NCBI RefSeq assembly: GCF_000423105.1
Contig: NZ_AUHI01000005.1
Coordinates: 62,001 to 126,000 of the forward strand
Direction of reading: 5' to 3'
From: Halalkalibacillus halophilus DSM 18494
GTDB lineage: Bacteria > Bacillota > Bacilli > Bacillales > Alkalibacillaceae
DNA length: 64,000 bases
In this document: one piece after another, positions 42,996 through 52,387 of the stretch
How the letters are laid out: each line of letters starts with the position of its first letter
Position numbering within the stretch: the first letter of the stretch is position 1
Made by a program: the position numbers and the translations under genes
Notes under the pieces: generated by a model
The model's input: only the letters and a program-made list of their open reading frames with translations
Told to the model about the DNA's origin: nothing
Databases searched by the model: none

Positions 42996-43937
42996 TTATT
43001 CTGGTTTTTTAGCGATAATAGAAATCCAATCTTCCATTTGATTTACTTCAAGAATTTCAAATCCTTGCTTTATCAAATCTTGCTTGACCAATTCCTTTTT
43101 TCCTTTAATAATCCCAGAAGTAATAAAGTAGCCACCTTTTTTCAGTCGCTTAAAAGCAGTATCAGTGAATTGCACAATGATTTCTGCTAATATATTTGAA
43201 ACAATTACGTCCGCTTCTGAAGTTACATCATTTAATAAGTCATTATGTTGAGCAGTAACTATATCTTGAACTTTATTTAATTTTACATTAATCGTTGTGC
43301 TTTTTACTGCGATCTCGTCCAAATCATAGGCAATAACAGATTTGGCTCCAAGTAATGCTGCACCAATTGATAGTACTCCAGAGCCAGAGCCGACATCTAG
43401 AACCACATCACCCTTATCAGTATATTGTTCAAGCGCTTGTAAGCTTAATACAGTGGTAGGGTGTGTTCCCGTTCCAAATGCCATTCCTGGGTCTAGTTCT
43501 AAAATGAGCTCATCACTATTTACTGGAGTATAGTCTTCCCAAGTAGGAATAATAGTTATCTTTTCAGAAATCTTCACAGGCTTATAGTACTTCTTCCATG
43601 CCGTTGCCCATTCTTCTTCGTTAACTTCTGAAATAGTAATATTATTTTTTCCAATATCAATATCAAAAGTTACAAGATTCGAGACTGATGCTTTGATTTC
43701 ATCTACTGCTTCTCCTAAGAAACTATTTACCGGTAAATAGGCTTTGATGTAGACACCTTCTGTAGGGTATTGATCTGGATCTAATTCATAAATCGTACCA
43801 TAAAGCGGAACACGCTCTTTATATAAATCTGCAGGATCTTCTATAACCACGCCACTGGCGCCAGATTCATGCAAAATATTTGAGATTGGTTCAATTGCTT
43901 CATTTGTAGTATGAATTTTAATTTCAGACCATTTCAT
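42996..43937 (-). CDS. prmA: Ribosomal protein L11 methyltransferase
   Basis: 313 residues. N-terminal substrate-recognition domain and a class I methyltransferase domain with ELDPGMAFGTGTHPTT, VLDVGSGSGVLSIGA and VSNILAEI. Trimethylates ribosomal protein L11. 22 bp after dnaJ and 12 bp before rsmE. Confidence 0.96.
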   Translation of the reverse strand: MKWSEIKIHTTNEAIEPISNILHESGASGVVIEDPADLYKERVPLYGTIYELDPDQYPTEGVYIKAYLPVNSFLGEAVDEIKASVSNLVTFDIDIGKNNITISEVNEEEWATAWKKYYKPVKISEKITIIPTWEDYTPVNSDELILELDPGMAFGTGTHPTTVLSLQALEQYTDKGDVVLDVGSGSGVLSIGAALLGAKSVIAYDLDEIAVKSTTINVKLNKVQDIVTAQHNDLLNDVTSEADVIVSNILAEIIVQFTDTAFKRLKKGGYFITSGIIKGKKELVKQDLIKQGFEILEVNQMEDWISIIAKKPE

Positions 43938-43959
43938 CTTGGATCAGCTCACTTATCTT

Positions 43960-45072
43960 TTATTCACCTTTAAAAGCGCGTTTCATTCTCTTAAATAAAT
44001 TATCCTGTTGTTCATCTAAAGATTGATCGCCATTAGCTTCATGGAACTCACGTAACAATTCCTTTTGGTGATCATCAAGATTCTTTGGAACAACAACTTT
44101 CACCAAGATATGTTGATCTCCTTGGCCATACCCATGAACATTTGGTGCACCTTTTCCTTTTAGGCGGAAATGAGTACCCGTTTGCGTTCCAGCTGGTACT
44201 TTTAATTTAACTTTACCATGAACCGTTGGAACTTCGATTTCATCTCCTAGCGCCGCTTGTGTAAATGTTATTGGAATTTCACACATAATGTCGTCGCCAT
44301 CACGTTCGAAAAATTCGTGTCTTCTTACACGAACAACCACGAATAAGTCACCTGGAGGTCCTCCGTTTACACCTGGGTTACCATGACCAGTGATACGAAT
44401 TTGTTGACCATCATCAATTCCACCTGGAATATTAATATCAATCTTTTGACGTGTTTTAACTTTTCCTGCGCCACCACAAGTAGAACATTTTTCTTCTACG
44501 AATTGACCAGTACCAGAACAGTGATTACATACACGTCGATTAACAACACGACCAAATGGTGTGTTTTGTTCCACGTTTAATTGCCCTGAACCGTTACAGT
44601 GAGAACATGTAGTTACCTTTGCGCCTGGCTTTGCACCAGAACCATCACAAGTATCACATGACTCTTCTTTTGGTATATGAATTTCTGTTTCTTTTCCAAA
44701 AATCGCCTCTTCAAAGTTAATTTCCATTGTGTATTGTAAGTCTTGGCCCTGTCTAGGAGCATTAGGGTCTCTTTGTCTGCCGCCCCCCCCGAAGAACATA
44801 TCAAATATATCACCAAAGTCGCCGAAGCCTCCACCAAATCCTTGGCCTTGTTGTCCACCAGTATGACCAAATTGATCGTACTGCTGACGTTTTTGGTCAT
44901 TACCTAGTACTTCATACGCTTCTTTTGCTTCTTTAAACTTGTCAGATGCATCTGCTTCTTCACTAACATCTGGATGGTATTTTCGAGCCATCTTTCTATA
45001 AGCTTTTTTTATTTCCTCTTTTGAAGCATCCTTAGAAACTCCAAGGACCTCATAGTAATCTCTCTTACTCAA
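43960..45072 (-). CDS. dnaJ: Chaperone DnaJ (Hsp40)
   Basis: 370 residues. J-domain with HPD at about 33-35 (RKYHPDVS), Gly/Phe-rich linker, four CxxCxGxG zinc repeats (CDTCDGSG, CSHCNGSG, CNHCSGTG, CSTCGGAG; about 140-215) and the C-terminal substrate-binding domain. Stimulates DnaK ATPase. Separated from dnaK by 153 bp that carry a terminator-like hairpin. Confidence 0.97.
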   Translation of the reverse strand: MSKRDYYEVLGVSKDASKEEIKKAYRKMARKYHPDVSEEADASDKFKEAKEAYEVLGNDQKRQQYDQFGHTGGQQGQGFGGGFGDFGDIFDMFFGGGGRQRDPNAPRQGQDLQYTMEINFEEAIFGKETEIHIPKEESCDTCDGSGAKPGAKVTTCSHCNGSGQLNVEQNTPFGRVVNRRVCNHCSGTGQFVEEKCSTCGGAGKVKTRQKIDINIPGGIDDGQQIRITGHGNPGVNGGPPGDLFVVVRVRRHEFFERDGDDIMCEIPITFTQAALGDEIEVPTVHGKVKLKVPAGTQTGTHFRLKGKGAPNVHGYGQGDQHILVKVVVPKNLDDHQKELLREFHEANGDQSLDEQQDNLFKRMKRAFKGE

Positions 45073-45162
45073 TTGAAGACCACACTCCCGTCTTTTCTCG
45101 CATAAAATTTATAGTAACATTAATTATTTCATTCCTGCAATTCGATTTCAATTTAATAAGAT

Positions 45163-45209
45163 GTAAAAAAGTCAAAGCCAAGCAACGAAAGGCCTTGACT
45201 TTGACTTTT
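45163..45209 (-). terminator. Terminator/attenuator between dnaK and dnaJ
   Basis: AAAAAGTCAAAG / CTTTGACTTTT stem with further pairing inside, six T on the minus strand, 17 bp past the dnaK stop. It should reduce transcription into dnaJ and the genes after it. Confidence 0.75.
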
Positions 45210-45225
45210 AATTACTTCTCATTCA

Positions 45226-47049
45226 TTACTTTTGCTCGTCTTCGTTCACTTCTTCATAATCAGCATCTACAACGTCATCTTCTTGACCTTCGCCTTCTGA
45301 TTGAGCTTGTTCTGCTTGCTGTTGTGCTTGTTCATACATTTTCACTGATAAGTTTTGAACTTCCTGCTCTAAAGTTTCTTTCTTTTCTTTAATAGCATCT
45401 AAGTCTTCACCTTCAAGAGCTGTTTGAAGCTCTTCTTTTGCAGTTTCAGCTTTTTGTTTTTCTTCTTCGGTTACGTTTTCGCCTAGGTCTTTAATTGTTT
45501 TATCTGTAGTGAAGATTAATTGGTCAGCTTCATTACGAAGCTCTACTTCTTCACGACGCTTTTTATCTTCTTCTGCATTTTCTTCTGCTTCTTTTACCAT
45601 ATTCTCTACTTCTTCCTCTGAAAGACCTGAAGAAGATTTAATAGTAATAGATTGTTCTTTGTTCGTTCCTAAATCTTTCGCATTAACGTTAACGATACCG
45701 TTAGCATCAATATCGAACTTAACTTCGATTTGAGGTACGCCACGTGGTGCTGGTGGAATATCCGTTAGTTGGAAGCGACCAAGTGTCTTGTTGTATTGAG
45801 CCATTTCGCGCTCACCTTGTAAGACGTGAATGTCTACTGCGTTTTGGTTATCTGCAGCAGTTGAGAACACCTGAGATTCGCTAGTTGGAATCGTTGTATT
45901 ACGCTCAATTAATTTAGTGAATACGCCACCCATTGTTTCAATTCCTAGAGATAGAGGTGTTACATCTAATAGGACAACGTCTTTAACGTCACCTTGTAAA
46001 ACTCCACCTTGAATTGCAGCACCTAATGCTACCACTTCATCAGGGTTAACTCCTTTGGATGGATCTTTTCCAATCTCCTTCTTGATTGCATCTTGTACCG
46101 CTGGGATACGAGTAGACCCACCTACTAAGATTGCTTGATCAATTTGTGAAGGAGACATATCTGCATCTTTTAATGCACGACGAGTTGGTCCCATTGTACG
46201 TTCTACTAATTCAGAAGCTAACTCTTCAAACTTCGCACGAGTCATGTTGATCTCTAAATGTAATGGACCTGCGTCTCCAGCTGTGATAAACGGAAGAGAG
46301 ATTTGTGTTTGAGTTACACCTGATAAGTCTTTTTTAGCTTTCTCAGCTGCATCTTTCAAACGTTGCATTGCCATTTTATCTTGAGATAAATCAATTCCGT
46401 TTTCCTTTTTAAACTCTGCTACCATATGGTTAATGATAACTTCATCAAAGTCATCTCCACCAAGTTTGTTATCTCCAGCAGTAGCTACAACTTCAAATGT
46501 ACCTTCACCAATGTCTAAGATAGAAACGTCAAACGTACCTCCACCTAAGTCATATACTAAGATCGTTTGATCGTGATCTTTGTCAATTCCATAAGCAAGT
46601 GCTGCAGCAGTAGGCTCATTAATAATACGTTCTACTTCTAAGCCTGCAATTTTACCAGCATCTTTAGTAGCTTGACGTTCTGCATCGTTGAAATATGCCG
46701 GAACTGTGATTACTGCTTTTGATACTTCTTCCCCTAAATAATCTTCAGCGTATGATTTAATGTGTTGTAAAATAATCGCTGAAACTTCTTGAGGTGTATA
46801 TTCTTTATCATCGATCTGTACTTTATAATCAGTACCCATGTGACGCTTAACAGATTGGATTGTGTTAGGGTTAGTAATCGCTTGACGTTTTGCAACTTCC
46901 CCTACTTGTCTTTCTCCATTCTTAAATGAAACAACAGATGGAGTTGTACGGTTTCCTTCTGGGTTTGGAATTACTTTTGATTCTCCACCCTCCATAACTG
47001 CTACACATGAATTTGTTGTACCTAAGTCAATACCAATAATCTTACTCAT
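45226..47049 (-). CDS. dnaK: Chaperone DnaK (Hsp70)
   Basis: 607 residues starting MSKIIGIDLGTTNSCVAVMEG. Actin-like ATPase domain (to about 355) with the phosphate-binding loops GIDLGTTNS and DLGGGTFDVS, interdomain linker VVLLDVTPLSLG, substrate-binding domain and an acidic C-terminal tail. Gram-positive-type DnaK, missing the insert found in E. coli. Central member of the CIRCE-controlled operon. Confidence 0.98.
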   Translation of the reverse strand: MSKIIGIDLGTTNSCVAVMEGGESKVIPNPEGNRTTPSVVSFKNGERQVGEVAKRQAITNPNTIQSVKRHMGTDYKVQIDDKEYTPQEVSAIILQHIKSYAEDYLGEEVSKAVITVPAYFNDAERQATKDAGKIAGLEVERIINEPTAAALAYGIDKDHDQTILVYDLGGGTFDVSILDIGEGTFEVVATAGDNKLGGDDFDEVIINHMVAEFKKENGIDLSQDKMAMQRLKDAAEKAKKDLSGVTQTQISLPFITAGDAGPLHLEINMTRAKFEELASELVERTMGPTRRALKDADMSPSQIDQAILVGGSTRIPAVQDAIKKEIGKDPSKGVNPDEVVALGAAIQGGVLQGDVKDVVLLDVTPLSLGIETMGGVFTKLIERNTTIPTSESQVFSTAADNQNAVDIHVLQGEREMAQYNKTLGRFQLTDIPPAPRGVPQIEVKFDIDANGIVNVNAKDLGTNKEQSITIKSSSGLSEEEVENMVKEAEENAEEDKKRREEVELRNEADQLIFTTDKTIKDLGENVTEEEKQKAETAKEELQTALEGEDLDAIKEKKETLEQEVQNLSVKMYEQAQQQAEQAQSEGEGQEDDVVDADYEEVNEDEQK

Positions 47050-47095
47050 GAAAACTTCCTCCTTTTAGCTTACCTACTATTTCTAAATTTTTTAT

Positions 47096-47632
47096 TTATT
47101 CATTAACCTTAACCATTGCTGGACGAATCACGCGGTCTTTTAATTGATACCCTTTTTGCATGACTTCAATCACTTGGTTAGATTCATAACCTTCTTCACT
47201 TACTTGCATAATAGCTTGGTGCTTTTGTGGATCAAACTCCACACCTTCTGCTTCAATTTCTTCCACACCAGCCTGTTCAAGAGCTTGTGTCAATTGACCA
47301 TACACCATTTTCATACCATCAACAAATGTCTGAGAACTTTCATCATTTACCTCAGTTTGAAGTGCTCTTTCAAAATTATCTAAAACAGGTACCAACTCTG
47401 TAGCTAAGTCCTGGGATTTATATTTCAAATCCATTTCTTTTTCCTTTTTAGCCCGCTTTCTGTGATTATCAAAATCAGCTTGTAAGCGAACAACTTTTTC
47501 TTGAAGGGCTTGTTTTTCTAGTTGAAGCTGTTCTACTTCTGATAACTCAGCCTCTACTTCTTCATTGATTTCTTCATGCTCTTGTTGATCTAATGTTTCC
47601 TGGTTCACTTCTTCTTCTTTTTTGTCTTCCAT
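47096..47632 (-). CDS. grpE: Nucleotide exchange factor GrpE
   Basis: 178 residues from MEDKKEEEVNQETL. Long acidic coiled coil (about 20-95) and a beta-wing domain ending KDRVIRPAMVKVNE with GVEEIEAEGVEFDPQKHQA. The ATG at 47630-47632 follows GGAGGTG; upstream codons would contain that site. Releases ADP from DnaK. Confidence 0.95.
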   Translation of the reverse strand: MEDKKEEEVNQETLDQQEHEEINEEVEAELSEVEQLQLEKQALQEKVVRLQADFDNHRKRAKKEKEMDLKYKSQDLATELVPVLDNFERALQTEVNDESSQTFVDGMKMVYGQLTQALEQAGVEEIEAEGVEFDPQKHQAIMQVSEEGYESNQVIEVMQKGYQLKDRVIRPAMVKVNE

Positions 47633-47683
47633 TCTTACTGCACCTCCTACTAAACTCAAGTTATCCAATTGTAGAATATATCA

Positions 47684-47757
47684 TGTTATTACATAAAATA
47701 AAAACAAGTAATAACAAAGAAACTTCAATGCTTAAGTCAAAAGATGACTATTGAAGT
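47684..47757 (-). other. Two hairpins in the hrcA-grpE spacer
   Basis: TGTTATTAC (47684-47692) pairs with GTAATAACA (47708-47716), and ACTTCAAT (47722-47729) with ATTGAAGT (47750-47757) plus inner AGTC/GACT. Neither has a T run. In B. subtilis the dnaK transcript is processed between hrcA and grpE (from memory); these structures could mark that site. Confidence 0.5.
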
Positions 47758-47769
47758 AACATTTAATTT

Positions 47770-48801
47770 TTAGTCCTTATACCAATTTTGAAACGAATGG
47801 CTCATTTGCTTCGACCATAGATCCAATAAAGAAACAGCTTTTGAATATTCCATTCTCGTCGGACCTAATAATGCAATCGTTCCAACTTGCTTTTCACCAA
47901 AGGAATATGTGGCAGTAATAAGCGTACATTGGCTCATTGCCTCCATATTATTTTCTTGGCCGATAGAAATATGAAGTCCATCTTGATTCATTTTTAGTAT
48001 TGGAGCAATTTGATCTTCGCTTTCCATCATATTAAACAAACTTCTTGCTTTATTAATGTCATTAAATTCTGGCTGCATTAAAATATTCGATTTACCACTT
48101 ACATAAATATTTGAAGCTTGTTTTCCAAATAAGGCATCTTGAAGTAATTCATAGGATTGTTCATAACTAGTTGTGTATTGTTGTAGTAAGTCCACAACTT
48201 CAGACTGAATTACTCGCTCTAAATAAATCAAAGGCACACCTGTTAACTTTTCATTTAAAATGTTAACAATCTTTTCTACGTCACCTTGTTCGATATGACC
48301 AGGTAAAGCAAACGACCTATGTTCTACGTGACCAGAATCAGTTACCAAAATTGCAATTGCAGATTGCTGATTGATCGGTACAATCTGTATTTGCTTTAAC
48401 TTCGTCTCATAAGCTTCTGGACCCAAAACAAAAGTTGTATACTTTGTTAGTTCAGACAAGATGTTTGCAGAGTTTCGCATAACCTTCTCAAGTTCAATCA
48501 TCCGATCATTAAAATGTTCTTTAATGGTTTTAATTTCTTGTTTAGAAAGTTGAGATGGTGACATTAAATGATCTACATAAAAACGATAGCCTTTTTCTGA
48601 TGGAATCCTACCAGAAGAACTGTGAGTTTTTGATAAAAAACCTGCTTCTTCTAAGTCGGCCATTTCATTTCGAATAGTAGCAGGGCTATACGATATATGC
48701 TCTTGCTTTGCAATATTTCTTGAACCTATTGGCTGTGCAGTCTGAATAAATTCATCTACAATTACTTGTAAGATTAAAGACTGGCGTTCTGTAAGCATAT
48801 C
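47770..48801 (-). CDS. hrcA: Heat-inducible transcription repressor HrcA
   Basis: 343 residues from MLTERQSLILQVIVDEFIQT. N-terminal winged helix that binds CIRCE, followed by the GAF-like HrcA domain. Represses this operon and usually groE; its activity depends on GroEL. The start at 48799-48801 follows AGAGGTGATGGAT; a longer frame would run into the CIRCE site. Length equals the B. subtilis protein. Confidence 0.96.
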   Translation of the reverse strand, partial: DMLTERQSLILQVIVDEFIQTAQPIGSRNIAKQEHISYSPATIRNEMADLEEAGFLSKTHSSSGRIPSEKGYRFYVDHLMSPSQLSKQEIKTIKEHFNDRMIELEKVMRNSANILSELTKYTTFVLGPEAYETKLKQIQIVPINQQSAIAILVTDSGHVEHRSFALPGHIEQGDVEKIVNILNEKLTGVPLIYLERVIQSEVVDLLQQYTTSYEQSYELLQDALFGKQASNIYVSGKSNILMQPEFNDINKARSLFNMMESEDQIAPILKMNQDGLHISIGQENNMEAMSQCTLITATYSFGEKQVGTIALLGPTRMEYSKAVSLLDLWSKQMSHSFQNWYKD

Positions 48802-48812
48802 CATCACCTCTG

Positions 48813-48839
48813 TTAGCACTCAACAGTACCGAGTGCTAA
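48813..48839 (-). promoter_or_regulatory. CIRCE operator
   Basis: TTAGCACTC, nine bases, GAGTGCTAA: a perfect match to the consensus HrcA-binding inverted repeat, 11 bp before the hrcA start. Confidence 0.97.
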
Positions 48840-48849
48840 TGCTAATAAT

Positions 48850-48878
48850 AAATTACCAAATACATTACTGGCTGTCAA
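48850..48878 (-). promoter_or_regulatory. SigA promoter of the hrcA-dnaK operon
   Basis: Minus strand: perfect TTGACA (48873-48878), 17-bp spacer, TAATTT (48850-48855), just before CIRCE. The -35 lies inside the 3' end of hemW. Confidence 0.72.
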
Positions 48879-50040
48879 TTATCTTGTTAGCATTCTTTGA
48901 ATTATTATCTATTAAAAAGGATGCAAACACTTCATTTCCAAATAACATCCCGCTTTGAGTTAAGGAAACATGGTTATCTTTATGGATCATCCAGCCTTTA
49001 TCAATAAAGGAATTGATCTCTTGACTATATAAATCAAACATCGATAAACCGTAGCGATTTTTAAAGCGTTCTTCGCTAACTCCTATTTTCTTACGCAACC
49101 CGAGAAACATTTCTTCTTCAATTTGGGCCTTACGATCAACTGGCTCCCTGTGTAAAACAGGCTTATTAGATTTTTTGATTGCATCTAAGTAGTGATTAAC
49201 TGGTCGCAAATTCACATAACGCTCTTGCTCAAAATACCCATGTGCACCTGCACCAAAGGCATAATAAGGAACATTATCCCAATACATTAAATTATGTTGA
49301 CTCTCGTAACCTGGTTTTGAAAAATTACTAATCTCATAGTGTTTACGTCCTTTATCATCCATCATATTTATTAAAGAGGTAAACATTTTTGCCTCTGTTT
49401 CCTCTTTCGGTTTTGTTAATTTTCCTTCTTGGTACCGAATATAAAACACTGTTTTCGGTTCAATCTGTAGAGCATAAGAAGAATAATGTGGTAAGTCGTA
49501 GCTTAATGCGTGAGAAAGTGTGCTTTCAAAATGATTTAAGCTTTGATTTGGCAATGCATAAATAAAGTCCATACTAATGTTTGTTAGTCCGTACTTTTGT
49601 AATGAATGAACCGATGTGTCCACATCCGCAATACCATGAATTCGATTTAGTTGTTTTAAATAGGCATCATCTAAAACCTGTACTCCCAATGAAATCCGGT
49701 TAACACCGTACTCTTTCATCAATTGCACATGCTCTTCTTTAAACTCCCCTGGATTCGCTTCTATTGTAAATTCTTTTACCTGTTCTACATTTATAAAGTG
49801 ATGGATCGTTTCAAATAATTTTTTTAGTTGATTAGGGTTCAAGCTTGTAGGCGTACCTCCACCTAAATATATGGTCTCTACATCAATTTTTTCATTTGAT
49901 ATATATAAACTCATTTCTTTGTGTAAGGCTTCTAAATAGTCATCAGCAATTTTTTCATTGTAATACATTTTAGCAAAATCACAGTAATGACAAATTTCAT
50001 GACAGAATGGGATATGAATGTAAACGGCTTTTGGATGCAT
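48865..50040 (-). CDS. hemW: Radical-SAM haem chaperone HemW (HemN-like)
   Basis: 391 residues. Radical-SAM cluster motif CHEICHYCDF (C-x3-C-x2-C), GGGTPTSL and FTIEANPGE are present, and the C-terminal HemN domain has YWDNVPYYAFGAGAHGY. The family is now seen as a haem chaperone instead of a coproporphyrinogen oxidase. Precedes the hrcA operon, as in B. subtilis yqeR. Confidence 0.9.
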   Translation of the reverse strand: MHPKAVYIHIPFCHEICHYCDFAKMYYNEKIADDYLEALHKEMSLYISNEKIDVETIYLGGGTPTSLNPNQLKKLFETIHHFINVEQVKEFTIEANPGEFKEEHVQLMKEYGVNRISLGVQVLDDAYLKQLNRIHGIADVDTSVHSLQKYGLTNISMDFIYALPNQSLNHFESTLSHALSYDLPHYSSYALQIEPKTVFYIRYQEGKLTKPKEETEAKMFTSLINMMDDKGRKHYEISNFSKPGYESQHNLMYWDNVPYYAFGAGAHGYFEQERYVNLRPVNHYLDAIKKSNKPVLHREPVDRKAQIEEEMFLGLRKKIGVSEERFKNRYGLSMFDLYSQEINSFIDKGWMIHKDNHVSLTQSGMLFGNEVFASFLIDNNSKNANKIIDSQ

Positions 50041-50135
50041 AATAAACTCTCCCTTTGCATTTCTCTTTAATCTATAGACTTTCTAAAGGTTATTTTTGAT
50101 TTATTATTAGTCGAACGAAACACGCTCGCATAAGT

Positions 50136-50169
50136 AAGAAAAGGCCGACCGTTTACGGCCTGGCCTTTC
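50136..50169 (-). terminator. Terminator of lepA
   Basis: Stem AAAAGGCC / GGCCTTT with additional inner pairing (CCG/CGG), TTTTCTT on the minus strand, directly after the lepA stop. Confidence 0.75.
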
Positions 50170-50174
50170 AAATT

Positions 50175-51986
50175 TTAATCGTCATTCATTTCTAACACAG
50201 ACATAAACGCTTCTTGTGGAACTTCTACTTTCCCAACCATTTTCATACGTTTCTTACCTTCTTTTTGTTTTTCAAGTAGTTTACGTTTTCTGGTAATGTC
50301 ACCACCATAACATTTAGATAGGACATTTTTACGCATTGCTTTTATTGTAGTTCTTGCAACTATTTTGTTTCCAATTGCCGCTTGAACTGGAACTTCAAAC
50401 TGTTGTCTTGGAATTAAATCCTTTAACTTATCCGCAATTTGTTTACCGCGATGGAATGCGAAGTCTCTATGAACTATAAATGATAGGGCATCAATTGTTT
50501 CACCATTTAATAGTATATCCATTTTAACTAGGTCAGAAGCTTGATATCCAGTTAATTCATAATCAAACGAAGCATACCCTTTTGTTTGGGATTTTAATTG
50601 GTCGAAAAAGTCATACACGATTTCAGATAATGGAATGTCGTAAATAATATTTACTCGGTTTTCATCAAGATACTGCATATCCTGGAATTGGCCACGCTTT
50701 TTCTGACAAATATCCATGACAGGTCCAACATAATCATTTGGAACCATAACGGTAGCTTTAACAAAAGGTTCTCTGACTTCTTTTATTTCCTGAGAGTTTG
50801 GCATTAAAGATGGATTCTCAATTTCTACAAATTGGTCATCTGCCAATAATACTTCATAAATTACACTCGGTGCGGTTGTGATTAATTCAATATTGAATTC
50901 TCGCTCAATTCTCTCTTGAATAATTTCCATGTGAAGGAGTCCAAGGAAACCACAACGATAACCAAATCCTAATGCTTGAGAAGTTTCTGGTTCATACTGT
51001 AGCGCGGAATCATTTAATTCTAAGCGCTCTAAAGCATCTCTTAAATCATTATAATTATCTGCATCTACAGGGAACAAACCACAATAAACCATTGGATTTA
51101 AACGTCTATAACCTGGAAGTGGTGTTTCCGCAGAATTATTAGCTAGCGTAATCGTGTCACCTACACGACTGTCTTTTACATTCTTAATTGCTGCTGTAAG
51201 AAATCCAACATCCCCAACAGAGAGCTCGTCTTTCTTAACTGGTTTTGGGGTGAATACTCCTACTTCCGCAACTTCAAAAACCTTTTCAGTTTGCATCATT
51301 TTTATTTTGTCGCCTAGTTTAATAGTTCCTTCTTTTACACATACATAAGCAATAACACCACGGTAAGGGTCATACAATGAATCAAATATCAACGCCTTTG
51401 TTTGGTCCTCTACATTACCACTTGGTGCAGGAATATCTGTCACTATGCGTTCCAAAATCTCATCGATCCCAACGCCATCTTTAGCAGAAGCTAAAATAGC
51501 ATCATCTGCGTCAATTCCAATAACATCTTCAATTTCTTGCTTTACTCGTTCTACGTTGGCACTTGGAAGATCAATTTTATTAATAACTGGTATAATCTCT
51601 AAATCATTATCAAGTGCTAAATAAACGTTTGCTAATGTTTGAGCTTCTATTCCTTGTGCAGCATCGACTACTAAAATAGCACCTTCACATGCAGCTAAAC
51701 TTCGGGATACTTCATATGTAAAATCGACGTGCCCCGGAGTGTCAATCAAATGAAATATATAGTCTTCTCCATTATTCGCTTCATACTCTAATTGTACGGA
51801 ATTTAATTTAATAGTAATTCCACGTTCTCTTTCTAAATCCATCGCATCTAACATTTGTTCTTTCATTTCTCTTTGTGTTAGTGCTTTTGTTTTCTCCAAA
51901 ATTCGATCAGCTAAAGTTGACTTTCCATGGTCTATATGAGCTATAATCGAAAAGTTTCTAATGTTCTTCTGTCTGTCTCTGTTCAC
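50175..51986 (-). CDS. lepA: Elongation factor 4 (LepA) GTPase
   Basis: 603 residues. Translational GTPase with G1 AHIDHGKST (about 17-25), G2 RGITIK, G3 DTPGH, G4 NKIDLP, followed by EF-G-like domains and the LepA C-terminal domain rich in Lys. Acts on ribosomes, in back-translocation or subunit assembly. Own consensus promoter upstream. Confidence 0.97.
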   Translation of the reverse strand: MNRDRQKNIRNFSIIAHIDHGKSTLADRILEKTKALTQREMKEQMLDAMDLERERGITIKLNSVQLEYEANNGEDYIFHLIDTPGHVDFTYEVSRSLAACEGAILVVDAAQGIEAQTLANVYLALDNDLEIIPVINKIDLPSANVERVKQEIEDVIGIDADDAILASAKDGVGIDEILERIVTDIPAPSGNVEDQTKALIFDSLYDPYRGVIAYVCVKEGTIKLGDKIKMMQTEKVFEVAEVGVFTPKPVKKDELSVGDVGFLTAAIKNVKDSRVGDTITLANNSAETPLPGYRRLNPMVYCGLFPVDADNYNDLRDALERLELNDSALQYEPETSQALGFGYRCGFLGLLHMEIIQERIEREFNIELITTAPSVIYEVLLADDQFVEIENPSLMPNSQEIKEVREPFVKATVMVPNDYVGPVMDICQKKRGQFQDMQYLDENRVNIIYDIPLSEIVYDFFDQLKSQTKGYASFDYELTGYQASDLVKMDILLNGETIDALSFIVHRDFAFHRGKQIADKLKDLIPRQQFEVPVQAAIGNKIVARTTIKAMRKNVLSKCYGGDITRKRKLLEKQKEGKKRMKMVGKVEVPQEAFMSVLEMNDD

Positions 51987-52025
51987 TAATAATCACTCCT
52001 GTAATAGCGTCCGTTCGCTAGCTCG

Positions 52026-52054
52026 ATTATAGCAATGAAAATGGTATTATTCAA
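52026..52054 (-). promoter_or_regulatory. SigA-type promoter of lepA
   Basis: Minus strand: TTGAAT (52049-52054), 17-bp spacer, perfect TATAAT (52026-52031), 40 bp before the lepA ATG. Confidence 0.75.
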
Positions 52055-52079
52055 TTATCTTTACCGTATCGGTTCTAGA

Positions 52080-52370
52080 TTAAAAAAATGTATAGACCAC
52101 TCGATGAAGAATATAAAATATTAATTCAAATAAACCACGAATCACATTCTCTAAAACACTCGCCACTTTGTATACGGAATCATCTGCTTCAGAACCCTCA
52201 TGATGATCAAGCACTTCTTCATGTTTTTCCTCAAAATCAGTCGCTGTATGATTTGTTAAATCCGCTTCTCCGTGAATAACTTGTTCAGATATGGAAGTTG
52301 GCTCATCCATAAGAGAATTTGCAAAATATACAATAAGACAGATTACTGTTATATAACCGATTAACCGCAT
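52080..52370 (-). CDS. yqxA: YqxA-like membrane protein (DUF3679)
   Basis: 96 residues: an N-terminal hydrophobic segment (about 4-19), an acidic His/Glu-rich loop (about 22-65) and a C-terminal hydrophobic helix (about 75-95). Located between spoIIP and lepA, which is the place of yqxA in B. subtilis; family assignment rests on that and on size. Starts 17 bp after the spoIIP stop, so probably expressed with it during sporulation. Function unknown. Confidence 0.7.
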   Translation of the reverse strand: MRLIGYITVICLIVYFANSLMDEPTSISEQVIHGEADLTNHTATDFEEKHEEVLDHHEGSEADDSVYKVASVLENVIRGLFELIFYILHRVVYTFF

Positions 52371-52387
52371 TGTAAGCCCTCCTCTAA

